DNA of 64,000 nt, from contig NZ_FVZE01000002.1 of assembly GCF_900168325.1 (NCBI RefSeq), positions 124,001 through 188,000 of the forward strand. Direction: 5' to 3'. The notes beneath the pieces were generated by a model. The model was not told the origin of the DNA, made no database searches, and was given only the letters and a program-made list of their open reading frames with translations. This DNA comes from Novosphingobium mathurense. GTDB lineage: Bacteria; Pseudomonadota; Alphaproteobacteria; Sphingomonadales; Sphingomonadaceae. Position 1 is the first letter of the stretch, and each line of letters starts with the position of its first letter. The translations under genes were made by a program, and so were the position numbers. Of the stretch, positions 28,954-37,681 are shown piece by piece.

Positions 28954-29676
28954 TCAGTACATGTGCTGGCCGCCGTTGATGCTCAGCGTCGAGCCGGTGA
29001 CGAATGCGGCGTTTTCCGAGCAGAGGAATGCGCAGCCGCGGGCGATTTCGTAGGCGTGGCCGAGGCGGCCCACCGGAATCTTGGCGACGATCTTTTCCAG
29101 CACCGGCGGCGGTACGGCTGCAACCATGTCGGTGTCGATGTAACCGGGGGCGATGGCGTTGACGGTTACGCCATACTTGGCGCCTTCCTGTGCCAGCGCC
29201 TTGGTGAACCCGTGGATGCCCGACTTGGCGGCGGCATAGTTGACCTGGCCGTACTGACCGGCCTGGCCGTTGATCGAGCCGATGTTGACGATGCGGCCCC
29301 AGCCACGCTCACGCATGCCGGGGAAAGTCGCCTTGGCCATGTTGAAGCATCCGCCGAGGTTGATTCGCATCACCTCGTTCCAGTCGTCGAAGCTCATCTT
29401 GTGGAGCACGCCGTCACGGGTGATGCCGGCGTTGTTGATGACGACGTCGACCGGGCCGATCTCCTCGGCCACCCTTGCGCAACCGTCGAGGCATGCCTCG
29501 TGGTCGCCTACGTCCCATCTGTAGGCTGGAATGCCAGTCCGTTCCGTGAATGCCTTCGCCTTTTCATCATTGCCTGCGTAATTCGCAACGACGTTATGCC
29601 CGCGATCCTTCAATGCGAGTGAAATTGCTTCTCCGATACCCCGAGTTCCGCCAGTAACGATTGCAACGCGTGCCAT
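28954..29676 (-). CDS. phbB: Acetoacetyl-CoA reductase
   Basis: Reduces acetoacetyl-CoA to 3-hydroxybutyryl-CoA with NADPH for polyhydroxybutyrate synthesis. The 240-residue short-chain dehydrogenase has TGGTRGIGEA (nucleotide loop), NNAG, and the catalytic Ser in NIGSINGQAGQ with Tyr-x3-Lys in NYAAAKSG. The GQAGQYGQVNYAAAK stretch is the PhaB/PhbB hallmark that separates it from FabG. I start at the ATG at 29676; an 11-codon upstream extension has no similarity. No phaA or phaC is nearby. FabG remains a less likely alternative. Confidence 0.9.
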   Translation of the reverse strand: MARVAIVTGGTRGIGEAISLALKDRGHNVVANYAGNDEKAKAFTERTGIPAYRWDVGDHEACLDGCARVAEEIGPVDVVINNAGITRDGVLHKMSFDDWNEVMRINLGGCFNMAKATFPGMRERGWGRIVNIGSINGQAGQYGQVNYAAAKSGIHGFTKALAQEGAKYGVTVNAIAPGYIDTDMVAAVPPPVLEKIVAKIPVGRLGHAYEIARGCAFLCSENAAFVTGSTLSINGGQHMY

Positions 29677-29823
29677 AGAGTGCCTTTCGCATGAGTTTGG
29701 CTCCACCACGTCTTTGCTAGGAAATGCACGGGGTCAGGGCAAGTGCGCGCAGTCGCCGATCGATGAATTTTCGGCCATCTGCTTCATAGGACTGTCACAA
29801 TACTTTGAGGCGTCGGATTTTCG

Positions 29824-30582
29824 TCAGAATCTGAACTGCGTCCCGACATAGACGGCCTGGCTGTCCTGCTTGCCGTCGGTCAGCGGCAGGAGGCGCTCAC
29901 GGTCCTGGGAATAGCGCACGCCGGCGGTGACATTGAGATTGTCGGTCACGCGATAGGCGCCGCCGAGATCGACTTCGCCGGCGTCACCCGCGAACGTGCG
30001 CGGAGCCCGGCCCGCCGCACGCTTTTCGTCGATCGAGATGCGCGGGCTGAAGCGCGAATCGGTGTTGGTCGCGGAAGCGCCGGGCGACAGGCTGAACTTC
30101 TGGAGATCGGGGATCTCCGCCGGGTTGCGGCTGGCGGGCGGTTGCACGAGATTCTGTGCAAAGTTCTGGTAGCCGCGCGCCACGCCCAGGTTGAAGCCGG
30201 TGGGGGCCATGCGCAGGCTGCCCGGTTCCTGCTCCGCCTTGGCGACCGACGAGCGGTGGCGCACGATGATGGCCTTGGCCGCCTCGGGGTCGACGCGCAC
30301 GGCAACGGTCACGGCCCGGTCAGGGCGATTGGGCGTGCCGGCGGGGGTGAAGGGGAACTGGTGGCCCTTGGCCAGCGAACGCATGGCAACGGCGCGCGAG
30401 AGGTTTTCATCCGAGGCTTCGGGGTCGAGGGATTCGAGCGATGGCGCAGTGAAGTTCGCGGCGCGGATCGTGGCAGTGAAAGCGAGGACGGCGCTGGGCA
30501 GGGCGAGCACACTTACGCAGCAAGCCAGCAATATGCCGGTCCTGATGCCGCCCCTTGCGGCCATGTTGCTCCCCGAACTCAT
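29824..30582 (-). CDS. Exported hypothetical protein with outer-membrane barrel end
   Basis: I do not recognise the family. The 252-residue product has a long N-terminal signal region with hydrophobic core (residues about 15-34, VSVLALPSAVLA-FT). The C-terminal part alternates polar and hydrophobic residues and ends in AVYVGTQFRF, with a terminal Phe, like the last strand of an outer-membrane beta-barrel. VDLGGAYRVTDNLNVTAGVRYSQ is a typical strand-turn-strand of porin-like proteins. The middle is Pro/Ala-rich and may be an extended linker. Divergent from the DUF3576 gene across a 334-bp gap. Confidence 0.65.
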   Translation of the reverse strand: MSSGSNMAARGGIRTGILLACCVSVLALPSAVLAFTATIRAANFTAPSLESLDPEASDENLSRAVAMRSLAKGHQFPFTPAGTPNRPDRAVTVAVRVDPEAAKAIIVRHRSSVAKAEQEPGSLRMAPTGFNLGVARGYQNFAQNLVQPPASRNPAEIPDLQKFSLSPGASATNTDSRFSPRISIDEKRAAGRAPRTFAGDAGEVDLGGAYRVTDNLNVTAGVRYSQDRERLLPLTDGKQDSQAVYVGTQFRF

Positions 30583-30806
30583 CACAAACTCTCGCCAGAT
30601 ACCTGTCTGACCCCAATCGGCCCTGTTGCCGTGCGTTGCAATGCCCGGCTTTTCTGTCGCCGGAATCGCTTCGCACATTTTTCCCGTGTCTGTCAGAGAT
30701 CAGCTTAACACAGTCTGATCGGCGGCGGGAGAAAGAAGCGTTCCATGCGGCCTGTCGGCGTGCCGGGCGTTCAGGTCGCGTTTAGGCTGTCCCCGCTTAG
30801 GCCGGT

Positions 30807-30863
30807 CCGTCAACGCCGGCGCTCTTGCCGCAAGTGTGTTGGCAGCTATAGAGGCGTTGACGG
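30807..30863 (+). promoter_or_regulatory. Promoter-like element bracketed by an 11-bp inverted repeat
   Basis: CCGTCAACGCC (30807-30817) and GGCGTTGACGG (30853-30863) form a perfect inverted repeat. Between them lies TTGCCG (30825-30830), a 16-nt spacer and TATAGA (30847-30852), resembling a sigma-70 promoter that reads toward the DUF3576 gene at 30917. The 334-bp gap 30583-30916 contains no gene that I can support apart from this element. Confidence 0.45.
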
Positions 30864-30916
30864 CGGGTTTCGTAACAGCGCTTTTCGCCACCAGGATTCA
30901 GGAATTGGGAACGACA

Positions 30917-31381
30917 ATGACAGGCAGCACCGATACCGGCCTCTTCACTGCTCGCAACATGGTCCGCGCCGGGCTCTGCGCCGCGGCGGCACTTGCTCTG
31001 ACGGGCTGTGGCGGCAAGAAGCAGACCGCCGCGGTGATGGCGCCCTCGCAGGTGACCACCATCGGCGTGAACAGCTATCTCTGGCGCGCCAGCCTCGATA
31101 CGCTCTCGTTCATGCCGCTGCTCCAGTCGGACAGCGCGGGCGGCGTCATTGTGACCGACTGGTACACCAACCCGAAGAATCCCGGTGAGCGGATGAAGGT
31201 CACGGTCATGATCCTCGACCAGGACCTGCGTGCCGACGCGCTGCGCGTCACTGCTGCCCGCGAAGTCGCGGCCAATGGCGGCTGGGCCTCCGCGCCGGTC
31301 GAGGCTGCGACCGTGCAGAAGCTCGAAGACATCATCCTCACCCGTGCCCGCGACCTGCGTCGCAACTCGGTGGGCGGCTGA
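30917..31381 (+). CDS. DUF3576-type lipoprotein
   Basis: Predicted lipoprotein; family assignment is from the conserved NSYLWRASLDTLSFMPL followed by DWYTNP and the C-terminal LTRARDLRR. The lipobox LALTGC places the lipid Cys at 31 from the ATG at 30917; an in-frame ATG at 30959 gives a shorter 140-residue form with a more normal signal peptide (Cys17). DUF3576 proteins are common in alphaproteobacteria upstream of leuS, as here, and their role is unknown. The leuS-lptE-holA unit follows 74 bp later. Confidence 0.85.
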   Translation: MTGSTDTGLFTARNMVRAGLCAAAALALTGCGGKKQTAAVMAPSQVTTIGVNSYLWRASLDTLSFMPLLQSDSAGGVIVTDWYTNPKNPGERMKVTVMILDQDLRADALRVTAAREVAANGGWASAPVEAATVQKLEDIILTRARDLRRNSVGG

Positions 31382-31394
31382 TACCCATCCATTG

Positions 31395-31439
31395 GCGGGC
31401 CAGTCGGCCTGCCTCAGGTTCGCGGGCCGACTGGCCCGC
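31395..31439 (+). repeat. Perfect 15-bp hairpin abutting the leuS ribosome-binding site
   Basis: GCGGGCCAGTCGGCC (31395-31409) and GGCCGACTGGCCCGC (31425-31439) are a perfect inverted repeat with a 15-nt loop. The leuS ribosome-binding site AGGAG follows immediately and the ATG is 16 nt beyond the stem. There is no T run, so it does not look like a simple terminator of the DUF3576 gene. Confidence 0.7.
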
Positions 31440-31455
31440 AGGAGACTAGACAGAC

Positions 31456-33975
31456 ATGAGTGAGCGGTTCGATCCGGCTCAGGCGGATACCCGCTGGCAG
31501 GCTGCGTGGGACGAAGCCCAGTGTTTCAGGGCGGACGACACCTCGTCCAAGCCCCGCAGCTACGTCCTTGAGATGTTCCCCTATCCCTCGGGACGCATCC
31601 ACATCGGCCACGTGCGCAACTACACGATGGGCGACGTGCTGGCGCGCTACAAGCGGATGACCGGGCACGAAGTGCTGCACCCGATGGGCTGGGATGCCTT
31701 CGGGATGCCGGCCGAGAATGCAGCCATGGAAAAGGGCGTGCATCCCGGCGGCTGGACGCGCGAGAACATCGCCAACATGAAGGCGCAGCTCAAGCGGCTG
31801 GGCTTCGCGCTCGACTGGAGCCGCGAGATCGCCACCTGCGAGCCGGAATACTACGGCCATGAGCAGGCGCTGTTCCTCGACCTGTACGAACACGGCCTCG
31901 TCTACCGCAAGGAATCGGCGGTGAACTGGGATCCGGTCGACCAGACCGTGCTCGCCAACGAGCAGGTCATCGACGGGCGCGGCTGGCGTTCGGGCGCGCT
32001 GGTCGAGAAGCGCAAGCTCAACCAGTGGTTCCTCAAGATCACCGACTTCGCCGACGAACTGCTCGAAGGGCTCTCCAGCCTCGACAAGTGGCCCGAAAAG
32101 GTCCGCACGATGCAGGAAAACTGGATCGGCAAAAGCCAGGGCCTGCAGTTCCGCTTCGAGCTGTCCGACGGTGGCACGGTCGAAGTCTATTCGACCCGCC
32201 CTGATACCATTTTCGGTGCCAGCTTCGTCGCGGTCGCCGCCGATCACCCGATCGCGCAGGGCGTCGCTGCAGGCAACCAGGAAGTCCAGGACTTCATCGC
32301 CCTGTGCAAGCAGGGCGGGACGACCGCAGCCGAACTGGAGACCGCCGAAAAGCTGGGTTTCGATACCGGCATCACGGCAAGGCACCCGTTCACGGGCGCG
32401 GAGCTTCCGGTGTTCATCGCCAACTTCGTGCTGATGGATTACGGCACCGGCGCGGTTATGGCCGTGCCGGGGCACGACCAGCGCGACTTCGAGTTCGCGA
32501 CCAAGTACGGCCTGCCGATCCCGCGCGTCGTTGCGGCGAGCCTGGAAGAGGCCGACAGGCCCTTCGACGGCGAAGCCGAGAGCGGCGACGGCGTCATCGT
32601 CAATTCCGACTTCCTTAATGGCATGAGCGTTGCCGCGGCCAAGGCGGACGTCATCGCCCGCGCCGAAAGCGGCGGCTGGGGCGAAGGCAAGACGGTCTGG
32701 CGTCTGCGCGACTGGGGCGTTTCGCGCCAGCGCTACTGGGGCACGCCGATCCCGTTCATTCACTGCGAAGTCTGCGGCGTCGTTCCGGTGCCCAAGAAGC
32801 ACCTGCCGGTGACCCTGCCCGAGGATGTCGACTTCTCGACCCCGGGCAATCCGCTGGTCCGTCATCCGACCTGGAAGCATGTCGACTGCCCGCAGTGCGG
32901 CAAGCCTGCCCGGCGCGAGACCGACACCCTCGACACGTTCGTCGACAGCTCCTGGTACTTCCTGCGCTTCGCCAGCCAGCCCGGCGACAGGCCGTTCGAT
33001 CCGGCGAAGATCGCCGAATGGCTGCCGGTCGAGCAGTACATCGGCGGCATCGAGCATGCGATCCTGCACTTGCTCTATGCCCGCTTCTGGACCCGCGCAC
33101 TGGCCCGCATCGGCAAGGTCGAGGTGACGGAGCCCTTCGCCAGCCTGTTCACGCAGGGCATGGTCACGCATGAGACCTACGAGCGCAAGAACCCGGAAAA
33201 CGGCCAGCCGATCTACTTCGCCCCCGGCGACGTTGAACGCACCGCCGAGGGCGCGACGCTCAAGGCCGATGGCGCGCCGGTGGAGATCGGCCGCGTCATC
33301 AAGATGTCGAAGTCGAAGAAGAACGTCGTCGATCCCGATGAGATCGTCGCGACTTACGGCGCCGACGCGATCCGCTGGTTCATGCTGTCCGACAGCCCGC
33401 CCGAACGCGACCTTCCCTGGTCGGAAGCGGGCATCGAGGGCTGCGCGCGCTTCGTGCAGCGCCTGTGGCGTCTGTTCGGCCAGTACGACGCTTCGGCCGA
33501 GGGCGAGGACAAGGCGGTCGACCGCAAGGCGCACCAGACCGTTGCCGCCGTCGCGCAGGACATCGAATCGCTCGGCTTCAACAAGGCCGTCGCGCGCATC
33601 TACGAACTGACCGGCGTAATCGAGAAGGCAAAGCCCTCCGCCAGCCGCTCGGAAGCGATCCGCAAGGTCCTGCTGCTCGTTGCACCGATGATGCCGCACC
33701 TTGCCGAAGAAGCTTACGCTGCCTTCGGTCAGGGTCTCGTGGCCGAAGCCGACTGGCCCGAAGTCGATCCGGCGCTGCTGGTCGAGGACGAAGTGACCGT
33801 CGCGATCCAGGTAAAGGGCAAGCTGCGCGACACCATCACCGTCGCCAAGGGCACCGCGAAGGAAGAACTCGAGGCGCTTGCTCTCGCCAGCGAGAAAGTG
33901 CAGCGTGCCCTCGATGGTGCCGAGGTGAGGAAAGTGATCGTCGTGCCCGACCGACTGGTGAACCTCGTCGCGTGA
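31456..33975 (+). CDS. leuS: Leucyl-tRNA synthetase
   Basis: Class I synthetase that charges tRNA-Leu. The 839 residues show PYPSGRIHIGH with HIGH at 49-52, the editing domain (TRPDTIFGASF), and KMSKSKKN. CEVC and CPQC pairs suggest a zinc knuckle in the leucine-specific insertion region. It is preceded by AGGAG right after a perfect 15-bp hairpin. Its stop overlaps the lptE GTG start (GTGA), so leuS-lptE-holA are translationally coupled, an order common in proteobacteria. Confidence 0.97.
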   Translation: MSERFDPAQADTRWQAAWDEAQCFRADDTSSKPRSYVLEMFPYPSGRIHIGHVRNYTMGDVLARYKRMTGHEVLHPMGWDAFGMPAENAAMEKGVHPGGWTRENIANMKAQLKRLGFALDWSREIATCEPEYYGHEQALFLDLYEHGLVYRKESAVNWDPVDQTVLANEQVIDGRGWRSGALVEKRKLNQWFLKITDFADELLEGLSSLDKWPEKVRTMQENWIGKSQGLQFRFELSDGGTVEVYSTRPDTIFGASFVAVAADHPIAQGVAAGNQEVQDFIALCKQGGTTAAELETAEKLGFDTGITARHPFTGAELPVFIANFVLMDYGTGAVMAVPGHDQRDFEFATKYGLPIPRVVAASLEEADRPFDGEAESGDGVIVNSDFLNGMSVAAAKADVIARAESGGWGEGKTVWRLRDWGVSRQRYWGTPIPFIHCEVCGVVPVPKKHLPVTLPEDVDFSTPGNPLVRHPTWKHVDCPQCGKPARRETDTLDTFVDSSWYFLRFASQPGDRPFDPAKIAEWLPVEQYIGGIEHAILHLLYARFWTRALARIGKVEVTEPFASLFTQGMVTHETYERKNPENGQPIYFAPGDVERTAEGATLKADGAPVEIGRVIKMSKSKKNVVDPDEIVATYGADAIRWFMLSDSPPERDLPWSEAGIEGCARFVQRLWRLFGQYDASAEGEDKAVDRKAHQTVAAVAQDIESLGFNKAVARIYELTGVIEKAKPSASRSEAIRKVLLLVAPMMPHLAEEAYAAFGQGLVAEADWPEVDPALLVEDEVTVAIQVKGKLRDTITVAKGTAKEELEALALASEKVQRALDGAEVRKVIVVPDRLVNLVA

Positions 33976-34469
33976 AGCGCGCCCTGGCCCTTTTCGGAGC
34001 GCTGATGCTCGCCGGCTGCGGCCTTCAGCCGATGTACGCCGGTGGCGGCAGCGGCGCGGTGGCGCGCGGCCTGTCCGATATCCAGGTGGCCGCGATAGAG
34101 GGGCGCGCGGGTTGGCTCGTGCGCAATGCTCTCGTCGACCAGCTGGGCAAGGGGCAGGCCGGCACGACGCCGCGCTATCGCCTCGATGTCCGGCTCGATG
34201 ACAAGCTGGAAGGCTTCGCGCTGCTGTCCGACGATACCGTCGGGCGCGAACGTCGCACGCTGCGGGCCCGCTACCAGCTCGTCGACCTGAACAGCGACGA
34301 GATCGTTCTTGACGCGACCGCCGGTTCGGATGCGGGTATCGACGTAGTCTCGTCGGACTATGCGACGATCGCGGCCGAGCAGGCGGCGCTGGAGAACCTC
34401 GCCAAGGATGTCGCCAACCGGATCGTCACCAATGTCGCGCTGCGTCTGCGCGGCGATACGAGCCAGTGA
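33972..34469 (+). CDS. lptE: LPS-assembly lipoprotein LptE
   Basis: Outer-membrane lipoprotein that plugs LptD and helps LPS reach the cell surface. The 165 residues from a GTG start have a signal peptide with lipobox LAGC (Cys16), followed at once by GLQPMYAGG, a typical alphaproteobacterial LptE N terminus. The rest is a compact alpha/beta fold (YRLDVRLDDK, YQLVDLNSDEIV). Sequence similarity in this family is low, so the position between leuS and holA, the standard LptE slot, is part of the evidence. lptC and lptA are about 3.2 kb further on. Confidence 0.85.
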   Translation: MKRALALFGALMLAGCGLQPMYAGGGSGAVARGLSDIQVAAIEGRAGWLVRNALVDQLGKGQAGTTPRYRLDVRLDDKLEGFALLSDDTVGRERRTLRARYQLVDLNSDEIVLDATAGSDAGIDVVSSDYATIAAEQAALENLAKDVANRIVTNVALRLRGDTSQ

Positions 34470-35509
34470 AGGCAACGCAGAAAGACTTCGCCGGGATCGC
34501 CTCACGCGCGGCTCGCGATGCGCGCGTTTCCTTCTTCTGCGGCCCGGACGAATCCGGCGCGCTCGACGCGGCGCACAAGCTGGTTTCGCTACTGGCGGAT
34601 CCGGGTGAGCGGATCGAGCTTCCGGGCGCCGAACTGCGCAGGGACCCGGTGCGATTGGGCGACGAAGCCCGCTCCAATTCGCTGTTCGGTGGAACCCGTC
34701 ACATCTGGGTGCGCGCCCAGGGCGACGAGGCCCATGACGCCGTGCGCAACCTTATCGAGGACGACATCGAGTCCTGCCCGGTCGTGATCGTCGCCACCGG
34801 GGCGACCGACAAGTCGCGCACCGCCAAGCTCCTGATCAACCGCGACGATGCCCTTGTGGCGATGTTCTATCCGCCCGATCTGGGGGCGATCACGAGCGCG
34901 GTGCGCACGATGGCCAATGGTGCCGGCCTCAAGATGGGTGGCGAACTGGCCGAGCGGATCGCCCGCGGTGCCGGCCTTGACAGCCGGATCGCCCGCTCCG
35001 AAGTGGAGAAGCTGGCCCTCTATCTCGATGCCTCGCCGGAGACGCCGCGGCCGGTTTCCGCCGCCGACCTCGACGCGGTGGGCGCGCAGACCGAGGATGA
35101 CGACTTTTCGCCGCTGGTCGATACGGTTCTCGGCGGGCGCCGCAATGCGGTTGCCAGCGAACTGAAGCGGATGCGCGAACTGGGGATGAACCCGGTCGGC
35201 CTGCTGCTCGCCTTCGAGCGCCGGACCGCGCAGCTGGCCGCGCTGAACGCGAAGCTGGGTCGCGGCGGCGACGTTGCCGGACTGCTCAAGGCCGAAGCGG
35301 GCGCGCGCCGGATCTTCTGGAAGGATCAGCCCGCGCTCAACGAGCAATTGCGCATCTGGCGCGGTCCGCGAATCGAGCGGCTGGCCGCCAAGCTTGTTGC
35401 AATGCATCAGTCCCTGTTGGCGAACAGCCAGGACGCGGAACTCCTTTTGGCTGAGGGACTACTCGAAATAGCTAGAATTGCCTGTCTGACAGTAAAGCAG
35501 CGGACATAG
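34466..35509 (+). CDS. holA: DNA polymerase III subunit delta
   Basis: Clamp-loader subunit that opens the beta clamp. The 347 residues start at a GTG overlapping the lptE stop by 4 bp. The N-terminal RecA-like fold without Walker A motif and the helical C-terminal domain agree with the family; segments such as FFCGPDESG, NSLFGGTRHIW, SRIARSEVEKLALY and LKRMRELGMNPVGLLLAFERR are typical of HolA. Position after leuS-lptE is conserved. A 154-bp gap follows before the sugar transferase gene. Confidence 0.9.
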   Translation: MKATQKDFAGIASRAARDARVSFFCGPDESGALDAAHKLVSLLADPGERIELPGAELRRDPVRLGDEARSNSLFGGTRHIWVRAQGDEAHDAVRNLIEDDIESCPVVIVATGATDKSRTAKLLINRDDALVAMFYPPDLGAITSAVRTMANGAGLKMGGELAERIARGAGLDSRIARSEVEKLALYLDASPETPRPVSAADLDAVGAQTEDDDFSPLVDTVLGGRRNAVASELKRMRELGMNPVGLLLAFERRTAQLAALNAKLGRGGDVAGLLKAEAGARRIFWKDQPALNEQLRIWRGPRIERLAAKLVAMHQSLLANSQDAELLLAEGLLEIARIACLTVKQRT

Positions 35510-35663
35510 GGAACGTTTGGACTTAATCCGCTTTTCCAATTGCATGCCTCGTTTTTAAGCTCCTATACCTTTTGCAGTGCAGCATCGCGTCGACCGCAAT
35601 CGATGCCCGCGACCTGTGAGGAAAGCAGGCATTGTGCAGTTGGATTCGAGGAGTGCGGAACAG

Positions 35664-37061
35664 ATGAATGCGCCGTTCACGACGGGCGAGTTCATTAAAG
35701 GCCAGGAATTTGACGAGCTCCTCGTCGCGCCGTCGCTCGTCCGTCGCCGACTTCAATGTTATCTGGCCCTTCTCATCAGCGACGTAATCGCCGTTTTTCT
35801 GGGCTTCGCCATCGCAGGCCAGTTGTACATGGCGACGAAGGGCTTGGAGGACTCGTTCCTATATGGGTCCCTGATCTTCCCTATTTTCCTGACGATTGCA
35901 TTCTACAACGGTGCATATTCGATCGACGCACTGCGCTCCGGCTGGTCGGGAATCATGCGGACGGAGCTGGCATTCGTCATCGCCGTTGCCGTCGTGGTCT
36001 TCGTACAGTTCCTGACAAGTTCGACGGCCGATTTCTCTCGCGTGACGTTCAATGGCGGCGCGATCCTGGCCATGGCGCTGATTGCGTGGCTGCGTCTGCA
36101 GATGCGCAGTTTCGTGGCGTGGCGCTGCGGTCCCAGCGTGATCAACGAACTGATCATCGATGATGGCGGACCGCAGGTGCAGATGCGCAATGCGATCCGC
36201 ATTTCCGCGGCTGGCATGGGCCTGCGTCCCAATCTCAACGATCCGCACGATCTTGATCGCGTCGGCCTGGTCCTGCGCAACATCGACCGGGTGGTCGTGA
36301 GTTGTCCTTCGGACCGCCGCCTCGACTGGGCGATGATCCTCAAGGGCGCCAATGTGGAAGGTGAAGTGCTGGACGATCAGGTCGCCCGGCTCGGTGCCCA
36401 GGGCGCCCGGACGATCGGCAAACATGGGTTGCTCATGGTCTCGGCGGGGCCGCTCGGCCTGCGCCAGCGTGCGATCAAGCGCCTGTTCGACATGGCCTTT
36501 GCCGGTGCGGCGATCCTCGCTCTATCGCCGCTGCTTATCGTCATCGCGCTGGCCATAAAGCTGCAGGACGGTGGCCCGATTCTGTTCATCCAGAAGCGGA
36601 TGGGGCGGGGCAACTGCTTCTTCAACATGTACAAGTTCCGCAGCATGACGACGGCGTTGTGCGACAGCGACGGCAATGTCTCGGCCTCCCGTGACGACAA
36701 ACGGATCACCCCGGTCGGCAAGTTCATTCGTTCCACCAGCCTCGATGAGCTGCCGCAGCTGTTCAACGTGCTGCTCGGCGACATGAGCCTCGTCGGGCCG
36801 CGTCCGCACGCCACCGGCTCGCTGGCAGGCCAGAAACTGTTCTGGGAAGTGGATCGCCGTTACTGGCAGCGTCACAGCCTCAAGCCCGGTCTCAGCGGCC
36901 TGGCGCAGGTGCGCGGCTATCGTGGGGCTACCGATCACGAGAACGACCTCGTGAAGCGCCTCCAGTCCGACCTCGAGTATCTCGAGGGCTGGACCATCGG
37001 TCGCGACATCAAGATCCTGTTCCTGACCCTGCGCGTCCTGGTACACGACCGCGCGTTCTGA
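35664..37061 (+). CDS. Undecaprenyl-phosphate sugar phosphotransferase (exopolysaccharide initiation)
   Basis: Polyprenyl glycosylphosphotransferase that starts exopolysaccharide repeat-unit assembly by moving a sugar 1-phosphate onto undecaprenyl phosphate. The 465 residues show about five N-terminal transmembrane segments, a central CoA-binding-like domain and a C-terminal sugar-transferase domain (from about 270): KRLFDMAFAGAAIL, QKRMGRGNCFFNMYKFRSM, DELPQLFNVLLGDMSLVGPRPH, and KPGLSGLAQVRGYRG. The ATG at 35664 has GAGGAG upstream; a GTG about 30 nt earlier is possible. The partner EPS genes lie about 11 kb away (48.5-51.4 kb), so the locus appears split. Confidence 0.92.
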   Translation: MNAPFTTGEFIKGQEFDELLVAPSLVRRRLQCYLALLISDVIAVFLGFAIAGQLYMATKGLEDSFLYGSLIFPIFLTIAFYNGAYSIDALRSGWSGIMRTELAFVIAVAVVVFVQFLTSSTADFSRVTFNGGAILAMALIAWLRLQMRSFVAWRCGPSVINELIIDDGGPQVQMRNAIRISAAGMGLRPNLNDPHDLDRVGLVLRNIDRVVVSCPSDRRLDWAMILKGANVEGEVLDDQVARLGAQGARTIGKHGLLMVSAGPLGLRQRAIKRLFDMAFAGAAILALSPLLIVIALAIKLQDGGPILFIQKRMGRGNCFFNMYKFRSMTTALCDSDGNVSASRDDKRITPVGKFIRSTSLDELPQLFNVLLGDMSLVGPRPHATGSLAGQKLFWEVDRRYWQRHSLKPGLSGLAQVRGYRGATDHENDLVKRLQSDLEYLEGWTIGRDIKILFLTLRVLVHDRAF

Positions 37062-37153
37062 GCGCATGGGAACGCGCCTCGGCGCATCCTTGCGGCCAAG
37101 GTATGACGATCCTGTAGTACGGCGTTACGGAGCCTGTTCGCCCCCGAAGTCCG

Positions 37154-37681
37154 TCAGTTTTGCTTGGGAACGCTGAAAGTGCCCGAGACGCGGCCGCCGG
37201 AAGCCGAGGATACCCCGCTCTTCAGGTCGATCACGAAGCGTCCGCCGCGCAGGGTGTCGGAATCGCGCTTGAGCGAGGCATTGCCGATCATCGTGATGAT
37301 GCGCTTGTTGAAGTCGTAGATTGCAGTGTCGCCGGTCGCCACTTCGTTGCCGCGTGTCACGGTCACTCCGCCGCTGGCGGTGATCCGCTGCAGCTTGAGC
37401 TCATCGGCATTGGTGAAATTGACGACGGTGCGTGCGGCGCGCAGACGCAGGTCGGTCTGCTTGATGTCGACATTGCCGGTCAGCACGACGCGGTTCTGCT
37501 TGTCCTGCAGCTCGATGCGGTCAGCGGCATAGTCGACCGGCGCATTGGTGTCGTGTCCGGGGAAGACTTGCGCGCCAAGCTGCTGCGTGGCGATCAGGCT
37601 CGTGCCTGCCAGCAGGGGCAGGGCGATCGCGGCGCGCATCGCCATGCGGGTGGTGAAAGGGCGCAGGCTGCGACGGTTCAT
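37154..37681 (-). CDS. lptA: LPS transport periplasmic protein LptA
   Basis: Bridges the periplasm in LPS export (OstA/LptA fold). The 175 residues have a signal peptide (to about 37, ending QLGA-QV) and the family's beta-jellyroll pattern: DYAADRIELQDKQNRVVLTGNVDI, then LRLRAARTVVNF and NEVATGDTAIYDF. Its ATG overlaps the lptC stop by 4 bp, so rnd-lptC-lptA is one unit. lptB, if in the usual place, would follow but is not in this orientation here; the next gene downstream is the convergent sugar transferase. Confidence 0.9.
   Translation of the reverse strand: MNRRSLRPFTTRMAMRAAIALPLLAGTSLIATQQLGAQVFPGHDTNAPVDYAADRIELQDKQNRVVLTGNVDIKQTDLRLRAARTVVNFTNADELKLQRITASGGVTVTRGNEVATGDTAIYDFNKRIITMIGNASLKRDSDTLRGGRFVIDLKSGVSSASGGRVSGTFSVPKQN

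Noticed and set aside
31414..33699. 761-codon frame opposite leuS
   Set aside because: Shadow of leuS without motifs; it would also cover the leader hairpin.
35510..35534. EcfG-like element before the sugar transferase (GGAAC-N16-CTTT)
   Set aside because: The -10 part has a mismatch in the key CGTT, so I do not count it as a promoter.
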